NCBI GenBank assembly: GCA_015075725.1
Contig: JABTTV010000001.1
Location: forward strand, 2,914,001-2,978,000
Direction of reading: 5' to 3'
DNA from: Anaerolineales bacterium
Lineage (GTDB): Bacteria; Chloroflexota; Anaerolineae; Anaerolineales; Villigracilaceae
DNA: 64,000 nt
This document shows positions 28,906 to 37,573 of this stretch, piece after piece. The notes beneath the pieces were generated by a model. The model was not told the origin of the DNA and ran no database searches. It saw nothing but the letters and a program-made list of their open reading frames with translations. Made by a program: the position numbers and the translations under genes. Positions within the stretch are counted from its first letter, which is position 1; each line of letters opens with the position of its first letter.

Positions 28906-28947
28906 GTAATTGGTAATTCGTCGATGCGAATTACCAATTACGTTTTT
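28906..28947 (+). terminator. Terminator after rpsI built from a repeat word
   Basis: GTAATTGGTAATTCG (28906-28920) and CGAATTACCAATTAC (28927-28941) form a perfect 15-base-pair stem with a six-base loop, followed by G and TTTTT. The arms are the ATTACCAATTAC short-word repeat. The mazG SD (AAGGAG) begins right after the T-run. Confidence 0.85.
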
Positions 28948-28958
28948 AAGGAGCCGGC

Positions 28959-30068
28959 ATGGACTTTACTCAGGTATCCGCCATTTTTAAGACGCTTCGC
29001 CTCACCCCGCCCTCGAAGTTGACCCTGCTTAATGGGGCGGAATTTACCCTGCGGCATTATCCTCCCACCCCGCCCGATGTGGATACGTTAATCGTGGAGA
29101 TCGATTCGAGAGAATTGCTTGAACAGGTGAAGGTGGTGTTGCGGGCGGTGTATCCTGCGGGGCATGCGGTAAAAGTAGTTGAATCTTTCGATGCCGCTCG
29201 GGGCAAAAGTAAAAAATGGAAAAGGGAAAAGTTGGGCGATCTTGCTGTTGGAGATGATTCATTTCCCCTTTCACTTTTCATTCCCGCTCTTCCCGAAGGG
29301 ACTTCGTTCGAGGCGTTTGCGGAGATCACCGCCCACCTGCGCGCGCCAGATGGCTGCCCATGGGATAAGGAGCAGACCCACCAGACCCTTCGCAAACACC
29401 TGCTCGAAGAATCGTATGAATCCCTCTCTGCGTTGGATGCCAACGATGTGGACGCTATGCGCGAAGAATTTGGAGACCTGTTATTACAGATCGTCCTGAA
29501 CTCGCAGATCGCCTATGAAGCCGAAGAATTTAATTTCACTGAAGTTGTCAAGCATATCTACGATAAGATCGTGCGTCGTCATCCTCATGTGTTCGGGGAT
29601 TTGAAACTGTATGGAGTGGAGGGGGTGTTGCAGAATTGGGAGAAATTGAAGGAAAAGGAAAGAGGAGAGAAGAAAGAGGATAAGGGAATTTTGGATGGAG
29701 TGCCTGCGGCATTGCCTGCATTGAGTCAGGCACAGGAATACCAGGAACGTGCTGCGCGAGTGGGATTCGACTGGCCCGAGATAGAAGGTGTGCTGGAAAA
29801 GATCCGCGAAGAGATCGAGGAGATCAAAACCGCAAATAACCCGGAACAGGTCAAATCTGAGTTGGGCGACCTGTTCTTCGTGCTGGTCAATTTAGCCCGC
29901 TGGCGCGACGTAGATGCCGAATCCGCGCTGAGGGAGGCGAACATCAAATTCAAGAAGCGCTTTGCTTATGTGGAGAAGTCCGCGAAGGAACAGGGGCGGA
30001 ATTTAACCGATATGTCGCTGGAGGAGATGGATTTCCATTGGAATGAAGCCAAGCGGATGGGGTTGTAA
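28959..30068 (+). CDS. mazG: MazG-family nucleoside triphosphate pyrophosphohydrolase
   Basis: Hydrolyses (d)NTPs to monophosphates and PPi. The product has 369 residues. Two MazG domains are present: CPWDKEQTHQTLRKHLLEE with the EEFGDLL metal-binding helix (~residues 130-190), and a second with EEIEEIK...SELGDLFFVLVN (~275-310). The N-terminal ~110 residues are unassigned and may be a remnant of the tetrapyrrole-methylase-like domain fused to MazG in other bacteria. At 29204-29285 the DNA turns into A-rich/T-rich repeat words encoding KSKKWKREKLG and FPLSLF, a likely in-frame repeat insertion in the linker. Confidence 0.88.
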   Translation: MDFTQVSAIFKTLRLTPPSKLTLLNGAEFTLRHYPPTPPDVDTLIVEIDSRELLEQVKVVLRAVYPAGHAVKVVESFDAARGKSKKWKREKLGDLAVGDDSFPLSLFIPALPEGTSFEAFAEITAHLRAPDGCPWDKEQTHQTLRKHLLEESYESLSALDANDVDAMREEFGDLLLQIVLNSQIAYEAEEFNFTEVVKHIYDKIVRRHPHVFGDLKLYGVEGVLQNWEKLKEKERGEKKEDKGILDGVPAALPALSQAQEYQERAARVGFDWPEIEGVLEKIREEIEEIKTANNPEQVKSELGDLFFVLVNLARWRDVDAESALREANIKFKKRFAYVEKSAKEQGRNLTDMSLEEMDFHWNEAKRMGL

Positions 30069-30103
30069 TCCCGTGAATGGGCGTCTGATCTCCGAAAATT
30101 TTG

Positions 30104-30109
30104 TATAAT
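30104..30109 (+). promoter_or_regulatory. -10 box upstream of the prenyltransferase gene
   Basis: TATAAT lies 54 bases before the next start codon, in the only spacer available. No convincing -35 is visible 16-18 bases upstream. A TG pair directly precedes the box. Confidence 0.4.
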
Positions 30110-30162
30110 CCTGCCCTGGTCGAATTCAGCACGACATTCTTTTGCTCAAGGAGTTATGAATC

Positions 30163-31203
30163 ATGCGCATCAATTTCGCCATGTGGCGTAAAGCCTCCTG
30201 GCAGTTGATCAAAATGGACGACAAGAAGGAGTGGGATGCCCTCGACGTCGTTTCCAAATGGTTGATTGCCACCCGTTCAGCTGTGACGCTGGTCACGGTT
30301 TATTCCTGCGTCATTGCGGGAATCCTCGCCGCCCGCGACGGCTACTTCTCGCTGTCTTCATGGGTGCCCTTCCTGATCGTCACCCTTGGCCTGTTCATCG
30401 CCCACGGCACGAACAACCTCCTCAACGATTACACAGACTTCAATCGCGGAGTCGACAGGGACAACTACTTCCGCACCCAATATGGTGTGCATCCCCTCGT
30501 CCAAAAATTCTGGGATAACAGAACCTCCATCCGCTGGTTCGTTGCAAGCGGGATCCTTGCCTCGCTGGCAGGCCTGTACGCGCTTTTTTACACCAGTTTC
30601 AGCGCCGTCACCATCTGGCTCTTCGCGTTCGGCGCCGTGGTATTGCTCGCTTATACCTATCCTTTCAAATATTGGGGACTGGGCGAGTTTGCCATCTTCC
30701 TGATCTGGGGACCGATCATGATCGCAGGTGTGTACTTTGTGATTTCCGGCTTTTGGAATTGGAATGTTGTCTTGGCGGGTATTCCGTTCGGGTTGAGCGT
30801 TGCCAGTATCAACGTTGCCAAACATATCGACAAACACGACGACGATAAAGCCAGGGGTGTCGGCACGTTTCCCGTCCGCGTGGGTGAGGCGGCTGCCCGT
30901 CGTGTGGACCAAATTGCGATCACCTTGATCTATCTGGTAATTCTTTATTTAGGGCTTGATGGTTATTTCACCCCTGCCATGTTGATCGTATTCCTGGCAT
31001 ACAAGGAAGCCCTGACGGTCCTGAATGTTCTCAAAAATCCCAAACCGGCGCAAGCCCCTGAAGGCTGGCCCGCCTGGCCCGTGTGGTTCTCTGGCTTTGC
31101 GTTCCAGCACAACCGCAAGTTTGGCGGCTATCTCATCCTCGGTCTCATCATCGACGCGTTATTGAAAGGCCTCCTGCCGAATTTCTGGCCCGGCTTGTTC
31201 TAA
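30163..31203 (+). CDS. UbiA-type membrane prenyltransferase
   Basis: The product has 346 residues with about eight to nine membrane helices. The first Asp-rich motif is NDYTDFNRGVDRD and the second KHIDKHDDD; both would bind Mg-diphosphate of a prenyl donor. The family includes MenA and UbiA (quinone biosynthesis) and heme or chlorophyll prenyltransferases; the layout is closest to MenA-like proteins, but no quinone genes are adjacent. AAGGAG lies nine bases before ATG 30163. The long cytoplasmic N-terminus (~35 residues) is somewhat unusual. Confidence 0.8.
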   Translation: MRINFAMWRKASWQLIKMDDKKEWDALDVVSKWLIATRSAVTLVTVYSCVIAGILAARDGYFSLSSWVPFLIVTLGLFIAHGTNNLLNDYTDFNRGVDRDNYFRTQYGVHPLVQKFWDNRTSIRWFVASGILASLAGLYALFYTSFSAVTIWLFAFGAVVLLAYTYPFKYWGLGEFAIFLIWGPIMIAGVYFVISGFWNWNVVLAGIPFGLSVASINVAKHIDKHDDDKARGVGTFPVRVGEAAARRVDQIAITLIYLVILYLGLDGYFTPAMLIVFLAYKEALTVLNVLKNPKPAQAPEGWPAWPVWFSGFAFQHNRKFGGYLILGLIIDALLKGLLPNFWPGLF

Positions 31204-31251
31204 TTCGTAAAGTGGAACATAATAGGCTTCTGTCTTTGAGCCTTTAATGAT

Positions 31252-31980
31252 TTACATATCACGGATATCGAGTTCTTCGATCTCGAGCCATTCTTCGTTC
31301 CCTTCCAAAACCCCAAAGGAAATTTTCCCTTCCGGCGTAAACGCTGCGAATTGGTTGTCGATCCAGATGACGAGTCCGAGGGGAGGATGCGGACTTACAG
31401 GCGACTCGAACACCTGAACATCGTCCACATACCAGGCGACGCGCCTCTGACTCCACTCGAGTCGATAGCTGTGCCATTGAGTGACGTCCACCCCGAGAGC
31501 GGATGAATCTTCGTCGATGACTTTGCTTAGTAATCTCCTTGTCGCTTTTGTCGAGAAGGGTAGGGTGATCCCAGCAGTAATCAACAGCGGGTGAAATTTG
31601 GGGGAGCGAAAACTTTGCGCCAGGAATCCCTGCGCGGGTTTATCGCTGAACGAAAGATGATTCTCCTCTGACGCTCCAAAAAACCAAACAGCATTGGGCA
31701 ATGTCGGCAGGCGAAGGCGGTTCCCGCCGAAGCCAAGCGACGCGCCGAAGGGATCGTTCCAGGCGCCGAAGCCCCAGGTCCCGGGGAGGGAATGGCTTGA
31801 GACTCTGGCTCTCAGGCTCAACGTTAAAGAATGATGCGGGAATTTCCTCCGGGCCAGACCAAAGTAGTCATCGATCTGCGCGAATCGATAGGAAGATGAA
31901 TCCCCGGCGGGAATCTTCAACACGTATCCCTTTTCTGTTTTCTCAATCGAAGCGCCTGGAGTCGTTCTCGATTTCATCAT
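31252..31980 (-). CDS. Protein with a concanavalin-A/GH16-like fold
   Basis: The product has 242 residues with no signal peptide. The segment WHSYRLEWSQRRVAWYVDDV near residue 168 and PLGLVIWIDNQ resemble strands of laminarinase/LamG-type beta sandwiches. I see no GH16 catalytic E-x-D-x-x-E motif, so hydrolase activity is not implied. The start is ATG 31980 (or the next codon). It shares direction with, and lies eight bases after, the EamA gene, separated by repeat words (CATTCAACATTCAACC). Confidence 0.55.
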   Translation of the reverse strand: MMKSRTTPGASIEKTEKGYVLKIPAGDSSSYRFAQIDDYFGLARRKFPHHSLTLSLRARVSSHSLPGTWGFGAWNDPFGASLGFGGNRLRLPTLPNAVWFFGASEENHLSFSDKPAQGFLAQSFRSPKFHPLLITAGITLPFSTKATRRLLSKVIDEDSSALGVDVTQWHSYRLEWSQRRVAWYVDDVQVFESPVSPHPPLGLVIWIDNQFAAFTPEGKISFGVLEGNEEWLEIEELDIRDM

Positions 31981-31987
31981 TCAACAT

Positions 31988-32878
31988 TCAACCTTTTTTG
32001 TTCACCAGCCAGATACCCAAAATAATGATCGCGCCGCCGATGAGCGTAATGGCGGTTATGGCTTCGTTGATCATGAAAGAGGCGAGGAGGGTGGTCACCA
32101 GCGGTTCGATGTTGAAAAAGGCTCCCAATTGCGAAGCGGGAATTTCCTGCAACGCGTCGTAGAATGCAATGTACGCCAGGCCCGATCCGAACACGCCAAG
32201 CAAGATGATCGCACTCCAGCCCGATGAAGCGAGATTCGCAACTTCACTCAACCCGGGACCGAACCCGAAGATCCAAATGTTGATGAAAAGCCAGCCGAGC
32301 AGCATGACGAAGAACATCATCCGCGCCGCGGGATGACGCGCCAGTTCGCGCCGCGAAAGGATGGTATATACCGCCCAGTTGACAGAACTGATCAGAATGA
32401 GCAGATCGCCGAATGTGCCTTCTTCGCCCGTGAAGAGGGCACTGAAATTCCCCTTGCTGACGATCAGCAGGACGCCAAAAGCGGCGAGAATGATTCCGAT
32501 GATCTGTAATCCGTTCAATCGTTCCTTGAGCGCCAGCCAGCCCAGGATGGCAATGAAGACCGGGGTGGTCGCCACGATCCATGCAGTGGTGGTCGCTTTG
32601 GCGGTTTGAAGCCCGGTTGCTTGCAGCCACTGGTGGAAGGTCACGCCCAGAAAACCGAGCATTGCGAAATACAACCACTCGCTTTTTTCAGGCAGGGCGA
32701 ACTGTTTTCGGAAGGCGACCGTCGCGCCGAGGATGAGCGTGCCCATGGCGAATCTCAACCACACGATGGTGGCGGGAGAGACATCGCGCAGGGCGATCTT
32801 GGTGGCGATAAAGGTCGCGCCCCAAACGATGACAGTGAACAGCGCCTCAAGGTACGGGAGAGCTTTCGTTTTGGGCAT
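31988..32878 (-). CDS. EamA/DMT-family membrane transporter
   Basis: The product has 296 residues and ten predicted membrane helices in two EamA repeats. The first repeat includes VWGATFIATKIAL, and each half ends with the typical ALKER...GIILAAFGVLLI pattern. The family exports amino acids, nucleotides or metabolites; the substrate is unknown. ATG 32878 is seven bases after a TATAAT box with no SD, so the mRNA is probably leaderless. Confidence 0.85.
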   Translation of the reverse strand: MPKTKALPYLEALFTVIVWGATFIATKIALRDVSPATIVWLRFAMGTLILGATVAFRKQFALPEKSEWLYFAMLGFLGVTFHQWLQATGLQTAKATTTAWIVATTPVFIAILGWLALKERLNGLQIIGIILAAFGVLLIVSKGNFSALFTGEEGTFGDLLILISSVNWAVYTILSRRELARHPAARMMFFVMLLGWLFINIWIFGFGPGLSEVANLASSGWSAIILLGVFGSGLAYIAFYDALQEIPASQLGAFFNIEPLVTTLLASFMINEAITAITLIGGAIIILGIWLVNKKG

Positions 32879-32885
32879 GAGGCGG

Positions 32886-32891
32886 ATTATA
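32886..32891 (-). promoter_or_regulatory. -10 box of EamA gene, leaderless spacing
   Basis: TATAAT on the minus strand, exactly seven bases (CCGCCTC) before the ATG at 32878. The predicted transcription start coincides with the start codon. The -35 region is poor. Confidence 0.55.
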
Positions 32892-32900
32892 TCAGTCGGG

Positions 32901-32906
32901 TATAAT
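32901..32906 (+). promoter_or_regulatory. -10 box of the MBL-fold gene
   Basis: TATAAT on the plus strand, 23 bases before ATG 32929. The transcript would include the SD GGAGG. It lies back to back with the minus-strand box at 32886, forming a compact divergent promoter. Confidence 0.5.
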
Positions 32907-32928
32907 ACCTTCCCGGAGGCACTGCTGA

Positions 32929-33576
32929 ATGGAAATCACTTGGTACGGACATTCCTGTTTTAGACTGACAGAACGCAACTACGCAACCGTCGTCACCGAC
33001 CCGTTCGATCACAAGGCGGTGGGGTACGATGCGCTCAAACTCAAGGCGGATATCGTCACCGTCAGCCACGATGCGCCCGGTCACGCCAATTTGGATGCGG
33101 TCAAGGGAACCGAGCACGTCATCGACGGCGCGGGCGAATTCGAGATCGGCGGCGTTTTCATCACAGCGGTCCAGACCGCGGGCGGAGGGAAAAAGGCAAA
33201 GGACAAATCCCGCAATACGCTTTATGTATTCGATTATGAAGGCATCACTGTGGCGCATCTCGGCGACATGCAGGAAGTCCCCACTCAAAACGAAGTCGAA
33301 GCCTTGGGGACGGTGAACGTGCTCCTCATCCCGGTCGGAGGCGGGAGCAGTCTCAACGCCGCCAAAGCCGCCGAAGTTGTCAGCGTCATCGAGCCGAATC
33401 TCGTCGTACCCATGCATTATTCCACCAACGACGCGAAGATCAAACTGGAACCGCTGGGTAAATTTCTCAAGGAGATGGGGTTGGGCAAGATCGAGCCGCA
33501 GCCATCCTTGAAAGCCACGCGTTCGTCCCTGCCCGAGGAGACGAAGGTGGTCGTGCTCGATTATCAGCAGGGCTGA
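32929..33576 (+). CDS. UlaG-like MBL-fold metal-dependent hydrolase
   Basis: The product has 215 residues, a compact beta-lactamase-fold protein. It opens MEITWYGHSCFRL, typical of the UlaG-like branch. SHDAPGHANLD stands where the family has SHxHxDH; here a Pro-Gly pair replaces the usual spacing, so the metal site is atypical. HLGDMQ and VVPMHYST give further ligands. Substrate unknown. GGAGG precedes the start. The next gene begins one base after its stop. Confidence 0.8.
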   Translation: MEITWYGHSCFRLTERNYATVVTDPFDHKAVGYDALKLKADIVTVSHDAPGHANLDAVKGTEHVIDGAGEFEIGGVFITAVQTAGGGKKAKDKSRNTLYVFDYEGITVAHLGDMQEVPTQNEVEALGTVNVLLIPVGGGSSLNAAKAAEVVSVIEPNLVVPMHYSTNDAKIKLEPLGKFLKEMGLGKIEPQPSLKATRSSLPEETKVVVLDYQQG

Positions 33577-33577
33577 C

Positions 33578-33880
33578 ATGCCAGTCAAAGTCATCATGAC
33601 CTGGGACATCGCCGCGGAACGCGACCAGGAATATTTCGAGTTCATCATCGGCGAATTCGTGCCGGGCGTACAGCGGCTCGGGTTGCAGCCCGCCGAAGCC
33701 TGGGCGACTCTCTATGGCTCGTATCCGCAGATCCAGGTGGGCTTGCTTGCGAGCGATGCGCCCGAAGCGCGCCGCGTGCTTGCCTCTGCTGAGTGGGGCT
33801 TGTTGCAGGATCGTTTATTCGGCTACGTTAAGAATTATTCATATAAAGTCGTCCCCGCCCGCGCGGGGTTTCAATTCTAG
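33578..33880 (+). CDS. Conserved hypothetical protein, cotranscribed with MBL gene
   Basis: The product has 100 residues. Alternating strands and helices (MPVKVIMTWDI, QEYFEFIIGEF, YPQIQVGLLA) suggest a ferredoxin-like or dimeric alpha-beta-barrel fold, but this is only a guess. Its start is one base from the upstream stop, so the two proteins are probably made together. I do not recognise the family. Confidence 0.7.
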   Translation: MPVKVIMTWDIAAERDQEYFEFIIGEFVPGVQRLGLQPAEAWATLYGSYPQIQVGLLASDAPEARRVLASAEWGLLQDRLFGYVKNYSYKVVPARAGFQF

Positions 33881-33884
33881 CCAT

Positions 33885-33985
33885 GTCATTGCGAGGTGCC
33901 CGGAGGGCGACGACTTGTGCCGCGACGTGGTAAGCAATCTCACAATTAATAGAAGATTGCTTCGGGCAGGCGCCCTCGCAATAAC
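33885..33985. repeat. REP/MITE-like palindromic element (GTCATTGCGAGG type)
   Basis: The outer ends are inverted: GTCATTGCGAGG (33885-33896) and CCTCGCAATAAC (33974-33985), 11 of 12 positions. Inner arms also pair (AGCAATCT / AGATTGCT). This matches the widespread bacterial intergenic repeat beginning GTCATTGCGAGG and containing AAGCAATC. It fills the spacer before the GT-C gene. Confidence 0.75.
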
Positions 33986-33993
33986 ATAACGTT

Positions 33994-36477
33994 ATGCAAA
34001 CCAAATTCACCAACCTCCTGCCGTGGTATTTTTTCGCCGCGGCATTTCAATCCCTCCTCGCCATCTCCGCCCTCCTGCGTATTCCCTCCGAAGGCATGTC
34101 CCTTGCGCGCCTTGCCCTGCTCGCGGTCATGGTTGTTTTTTTTATTTCCGGGATCGGATTGGGATCTTATTCACGCCGGAACTTGGTTCGCTTCGAGCGG
34201 TTTATCACCACGCCCGCACTTATTTCCTCCGCGCTTCTTTCCCTCGCTTTCGGCTTGACTCTGTTCCTCTTCCGTTATCTGGACCCCGGGCGGCTCCTGC
34301 CATACTACGAACGGATCGCTCCTCTCCTCTGGCTTCTCTTCTTCCTCACCCTCGAAGCGACCTTTCTCATCCTCCTCATCAAAAACGGATTTCATCCGCA
34401 AGCATTATCCAATCTTAGATCTCTTTCTCTCCCCCTCCTCACTGCTTACTGTTTACTGATCACTCTATTTCTATTCATTTCAGTCACAAAAATCGGTATC
34501 ACTCCCGACACCGCTTACTGGGGTGAACCCGGCGTCGCCATTATGGGCTGGCATTTCACCCTTGCTTTGCTTATCGGTCTTTTCATTTTCACTCTTTCCA
34601 CATTCCACTTTCCAACTTTTATTCATATTTCATCTTTCATCCTTCCTATTTCCCTCTATCTCCTCGCATCCATCCTCTGGCTCTCCGTCCCTCTTTCCAC
34701 CCTTGCCAGCAGCTTCTACTCTCCCATCTCCCCGCCGACGAATGTTCCCCTGCCATATTCCGACGCCGGTTTTTACGACTTCACGGCTCAAAGTTTGCAG
34801 ATCGGTTCAGGCTACTTTGGCGGGATCCCTCCGCGCCCGCTCTATGTGACCTTCCTTGCGATCATGCATTTTCTTTTCGGGCAGAATTATCCCGCCATCA
34901 TCGCCGCACAAGTTCTCGTTCTTGCTTTGTTTCCCGTCGCTTTGTATTTCCTCGGCAAGAAAATCAACTCTCCCGCCGCCGGCGTGATTATCGCCCTGTT
35001 TGCCATCTTCCGCGAATACACATCGTTATGGATCGCTTCGAATACCCGCGTGGTAAATTCAAAGACTTTCACCACCGACTTCCCGACTGCATTCGCTATG
35101 GTCTTGATCTGCCTCGTCGTGCTCTGGTGGCTGGAGCGCCGCGACCTCCGCTCGACGATGATCGCTGGCGGGGCGTTTGGGTTGTTCCTGCTTTTCCGCA
35201 CACAATCCATCCTGACTTTGCCGTTCTTGTTTCTGCTTGTCCTCTTCGTGATGAAGTTCAAATGGAGTGAGTGGACCAAGTCCAGCATTATTTTCGCCGC
35301 GGCGATGTTTCTGACCGTTATGCCGTGGTTGACTCATAACTATACCGTCGCCGGTAAATTCTCCTTTGACGACCCCAATCAGGTCGGCATCATCTTCAAC
35401 CAATACTCGTTCGACGCCAAAGCCACCCCGGCGGGTTTCGACCCCGCGAAGGAAAGCGTCCGCGAACGCATCATCTCCTTCACGCTCGAGAATCCCGGCT
35501 ATGTGGCGAATTTCATCGCCTCGCACTTCCTCAATACCGAGATCGGCGGCTTGTTGACCCTTCCGCTCGTCAAGCCGTTCAACGGTTTCCAGGAACCGAT
35601 CAATCTCTACTGGGTCGAATGGGATGGGAATCTCGAATGGTATAACGTAATCCTCGTTTTGATTTACCTGCTTGTGATTGCATTGGGTTTGGTTGCGGCA
35701 TGGAAGAGGCTAGGCTGGCTCTCTCTCGTTCCCCTTGCCTTCAATTTGGGCTATGCCCTCTCGAACGGCATAGCCCGTTTCTCAAGCTGGCGTTACAACC
35801 TCCCCGTGGATTGGGTGGTTTATTTCTACTTTGGTATTGGCATCATCGAAATCTTTAGTGCAGTCGCCCAATTATTCGGCGCGAGATCACAGCCAATCAC
35901 CGATTACCAATCCTTCGATTACACTCAGGGCAAACCTCCAATCTACGATCATCTCCCGTCTCCAATCTCGAATCACGGATCACGCATTACGCCACCCGCG
36001 CGCCTGATTTCCACTTACCTTTTACCAATCACCCTTTTTATTTTCATCGGCTCTCTCCCCTGGCTGGCAAAAGGATTTGCGGAACCGCGATACACGTCCG
36101 CGCAAAGTGAATTGATCGCCAGACTCGAATCGAACAATTACAACAGATCGGAAATCGAATCCTTCCTCACCCAGCCAGACGCTGTTTTGCTTGAAGGCAG
36201 GCTTCTCTATCCGCGCAAGTATACGAGGGGCGAAGGGCTTTCCTCCGCGAATCCCTGGCCTGCATATGAAGCGAAGGATTTTCCACGCATCGGCTTTTTG
36301 CTGATCAATTCCGGTCACCAGAACTTGATCTTTCCCACCAGGGAAATGCTCGATTTCAAACAAGGCGCAGATGCCACTGTTCTGGCTTGCTCGGATAACG
36401 ATCTGCTCACCGTCCGCGTGATTGCTTTCGATGCTTCATCCTTTCAAAGCGCGCCACTCACCGACCCCTGTCCCTGA
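33994..36477 (+). CDS. Large membrane protein, probable GT-C glycosyltransferase
   Basis: The product has 827 residues, with at least 12 hydrophobic segments over residues 1-640 and a C-terminal soluble part. After the first membrane block, a loop reads PYSDAGFYDFTAQSL, like the acidic first periplasmic loop of GT39/GT83-type lipid-linked sugar transferases. Substrate unknown. The ORF contains several short-word repeat stretches (34439-34466, 34581-34650, 35889-36012); the last also contains TTCGATTACACTCAGGGCAA, resembling a common mobile repeat, and encodes a low-complexity Pro/Ser segment. These look like in-frame repeat insertions. Confidence 0.65.
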   Translation: MQTKFTNLLPWYFFAAAFQSLLAISALLRIPSEGMSLARLALLAVMVVFFISGIGLGSYSRRNLVRFERFITTPALISSALLSLAFGLTLFLFRYLDPGRLLPYYERIAPLLWLLFFLTLEATFLILLIKNGFHPQALSNLRSLSLPLLTAYCLLITLFLFISVTKIGITPDTAYWGEPGVAIMGWHFTLALLIGLFIFTLSTFHFPTFIHISSFILPISLYLLASILWLSVPLSTLASSFYSPISPPTNVPLPYSDAGFYDFTAQSLQIGSGYFGGIPPRPLYVTFLAIMHFLFGQNYPAIIAAQVLVLALFPVALYFLGKKINSPAAGVIIALFAIFREYTSLWIASNTRVVNSKTFTTDFPTAFAMVLICLVVLWWLERRDLRSTMIAGGAFGLFLLFRTQSILTLPFLFLLVLFVMKFKWSEWTKSSIIFAAAMFLTVMPWLTHNYTVAGKFSFDDPNQVGIIFNQYSFDAKATPAGFDPAKESVRERIISFTLENPGYVANFIASHFLNTEIGGLLTLPLVKPFNGFQEPINLYWVEWDGNLEWYNVILVLIYLLVIALGLVAAWKRLGWLSLVPLAFNLGYALSNGIARFSSWRYNLPVDWVVYFYFGIGIIEIFSAVAQLFGARSQPITDYQSFDYTQGKPPIYDHLPSPISNHGSRITPPARLISTYLLPITLFIFIGSLPWLAKGFAEPRYTSAQSELIARLESNNYNRSEIESFLTQPDAVLLEGRLLYPRKYTRGEGLSSANPWPAYEAKDFPRIGFLLINSGHQNLIFPTREMLDFKQGADATVLACSDNDLLTVRVIAFDASSFQSAPLTDPCP

Positions 36478-36514
36478 TTCCTGGTCACTGATCACCGGTG
36501 ACTGTTTTCTTAAT

Positions 36515-37558
36515 ATGCCCCGTCTCTCAACAAAGCTCCTCGCCTGGTACGACTCGCAAAAACGCAGCCTGCCCTGGCGTGACCATCCTGATCCATATGC
36601 GGTCTGGGTCTCTGAGATCATGTGCCAGCAGACCCGCGTAGAGACGGTCATTCCGTATTTCGAAAAATGGATGAAGCAATTTCCCACCGTGAAGGCTTTG
36701 GCGTCCGCTTCCGAGCGGGACATCCTCAATGCATGGGAAGGTCTCGGGTATTATAGCCGCGCGCGAAACTTGCATAAAGCCGCGAAGATAGTCGTTGAAA
36801 AATTCGGCGGGAAACTCCCGCGCAGTTTGGACGATTTGATAAGCCTGCCAGGGATCGGTCGGTACACCGTCGGCGCGATTGCTTCGCTTGCATTCAGAAT
36901 GGACGAGCCGACTCTGGATGGCAATATTCGGCGAGTTTTTTCCCGTCTCTTCGATGTGGAAGAATATGCCGATTCGCCAGAGGGTGAGAAAATTCTCTGG
37001 GAACTTGCAGCGAAGAATTTACCCAAAGGCAGGGCGGGCGATTACAACCAGGCGCTGATGGACTTGGGCGCGATGGTCTGCCTGCCGAAAAATCCGCGCT
37101 GTTTGTTATGTCCGTTGTTGACGTTATGTAAGGCGCGGGAAAATGGAACGCAGGAATTACGTCCGGTGATGAAACCGAAGAAGCAAATCCCAACTTACAT
37201 CCATGCGGCGGCTGTGATCGTGGAGCGGGGGAGGGTCCTGCTCAGTCAACGCCCGCGGGATGGTTTATTGGGCGGGATGTGGGAATTCCCAAACGCGAGG
37301 ATAGTGGGCGACCCGGTTAAGGAATTGGTCAGAGCCTTGAAAGGCGCGACCGGAATCAAAGTCCGGAAAAAAGAGGCGATAGGTTTCGTCCAACATGCGT
37401 ATAGCCATTTTAAAGTGATAGCCCATCCATTCTTGTGTTCGAAGGTTGAAGTCCCCAAAGATAAAAATCTAAAATGGGTCAAATTGAAAGATTTGGAAGA
37501 TTACCCGATGGGGAAAGTGGATCGACAAATTGCAAAAAAAATTGTAGGACAGGCATAA
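36515..37558 (+). CDS. mutY: A/G-specific adenine DNA glycosylase
   Basis: Removes A mispaired with 8-oxoG. I start it at ATG 36515 (MPRLSTKLLAWYDSQKRSLP), giving 347 residues; the open frame from 36422 overlaps the previous gene and a repeat. Present are the catalytic Glu region EIMCQQTRVETVIPYF, the helix-hairpin-helix LPGIGRYTVGAIASLAF, the catalytic Asp in PTLDGNIRR, the [4Fe-4S] ligands C-x6-C-x2-C-x5-C, and the C-terminal NUDIX-like 8-oxoG recognition domain. Its last codons form one arm of a terminator shared with rnj. Confidence 0.95.
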   Translation: MPRLSTKLLAWYDSQKRSLPWRDHPDPYAVWVSEIMCQQTRVETVIPYFEKWMKQFPTVKALASASERDILNAWEGLGYYSRARNLHKAAKIVVEKFGGKLPRSLDDLISLPGIGRYTVGAIASLAFRMDEPTLDGNIRRVFSRLFDVEEYADSPEGEKILWELAAKNLPKGRAGDYNQALMDLGAMVCLPKNPRCLLCPLLTLCKARENGTQELRPVMKPKKQIPTYIHAAAVIVERGRVLLSQRPRDGLLGGMWEFPNARIVGDPVKELVRALKGATGIKVRKKEAIGFVQHAYSHFKVIAHPFLCSKVEVPKDKNLKWVKLKDLEDYPMGKVDRQIAKKIVGQA

Positions 37559-37569
37559 ACCTGTCCTAC
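37544..37569. terminator. Terminator between convergent mutY and rnj
   Basis: GTAGGACAGG (37544-37553) and CCTGTCCTAC (37560-37569) form a perfect ten-base-pair stem with a six-base loop. On the minus strand it is followed by AATTTTTTTT, so it efficiently ends rnj; that T-tract lies within the mutY coding region. On the plus strand only TTT follows. Confidence 0.8.
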
Positions 37570-37573
37570 TTTG

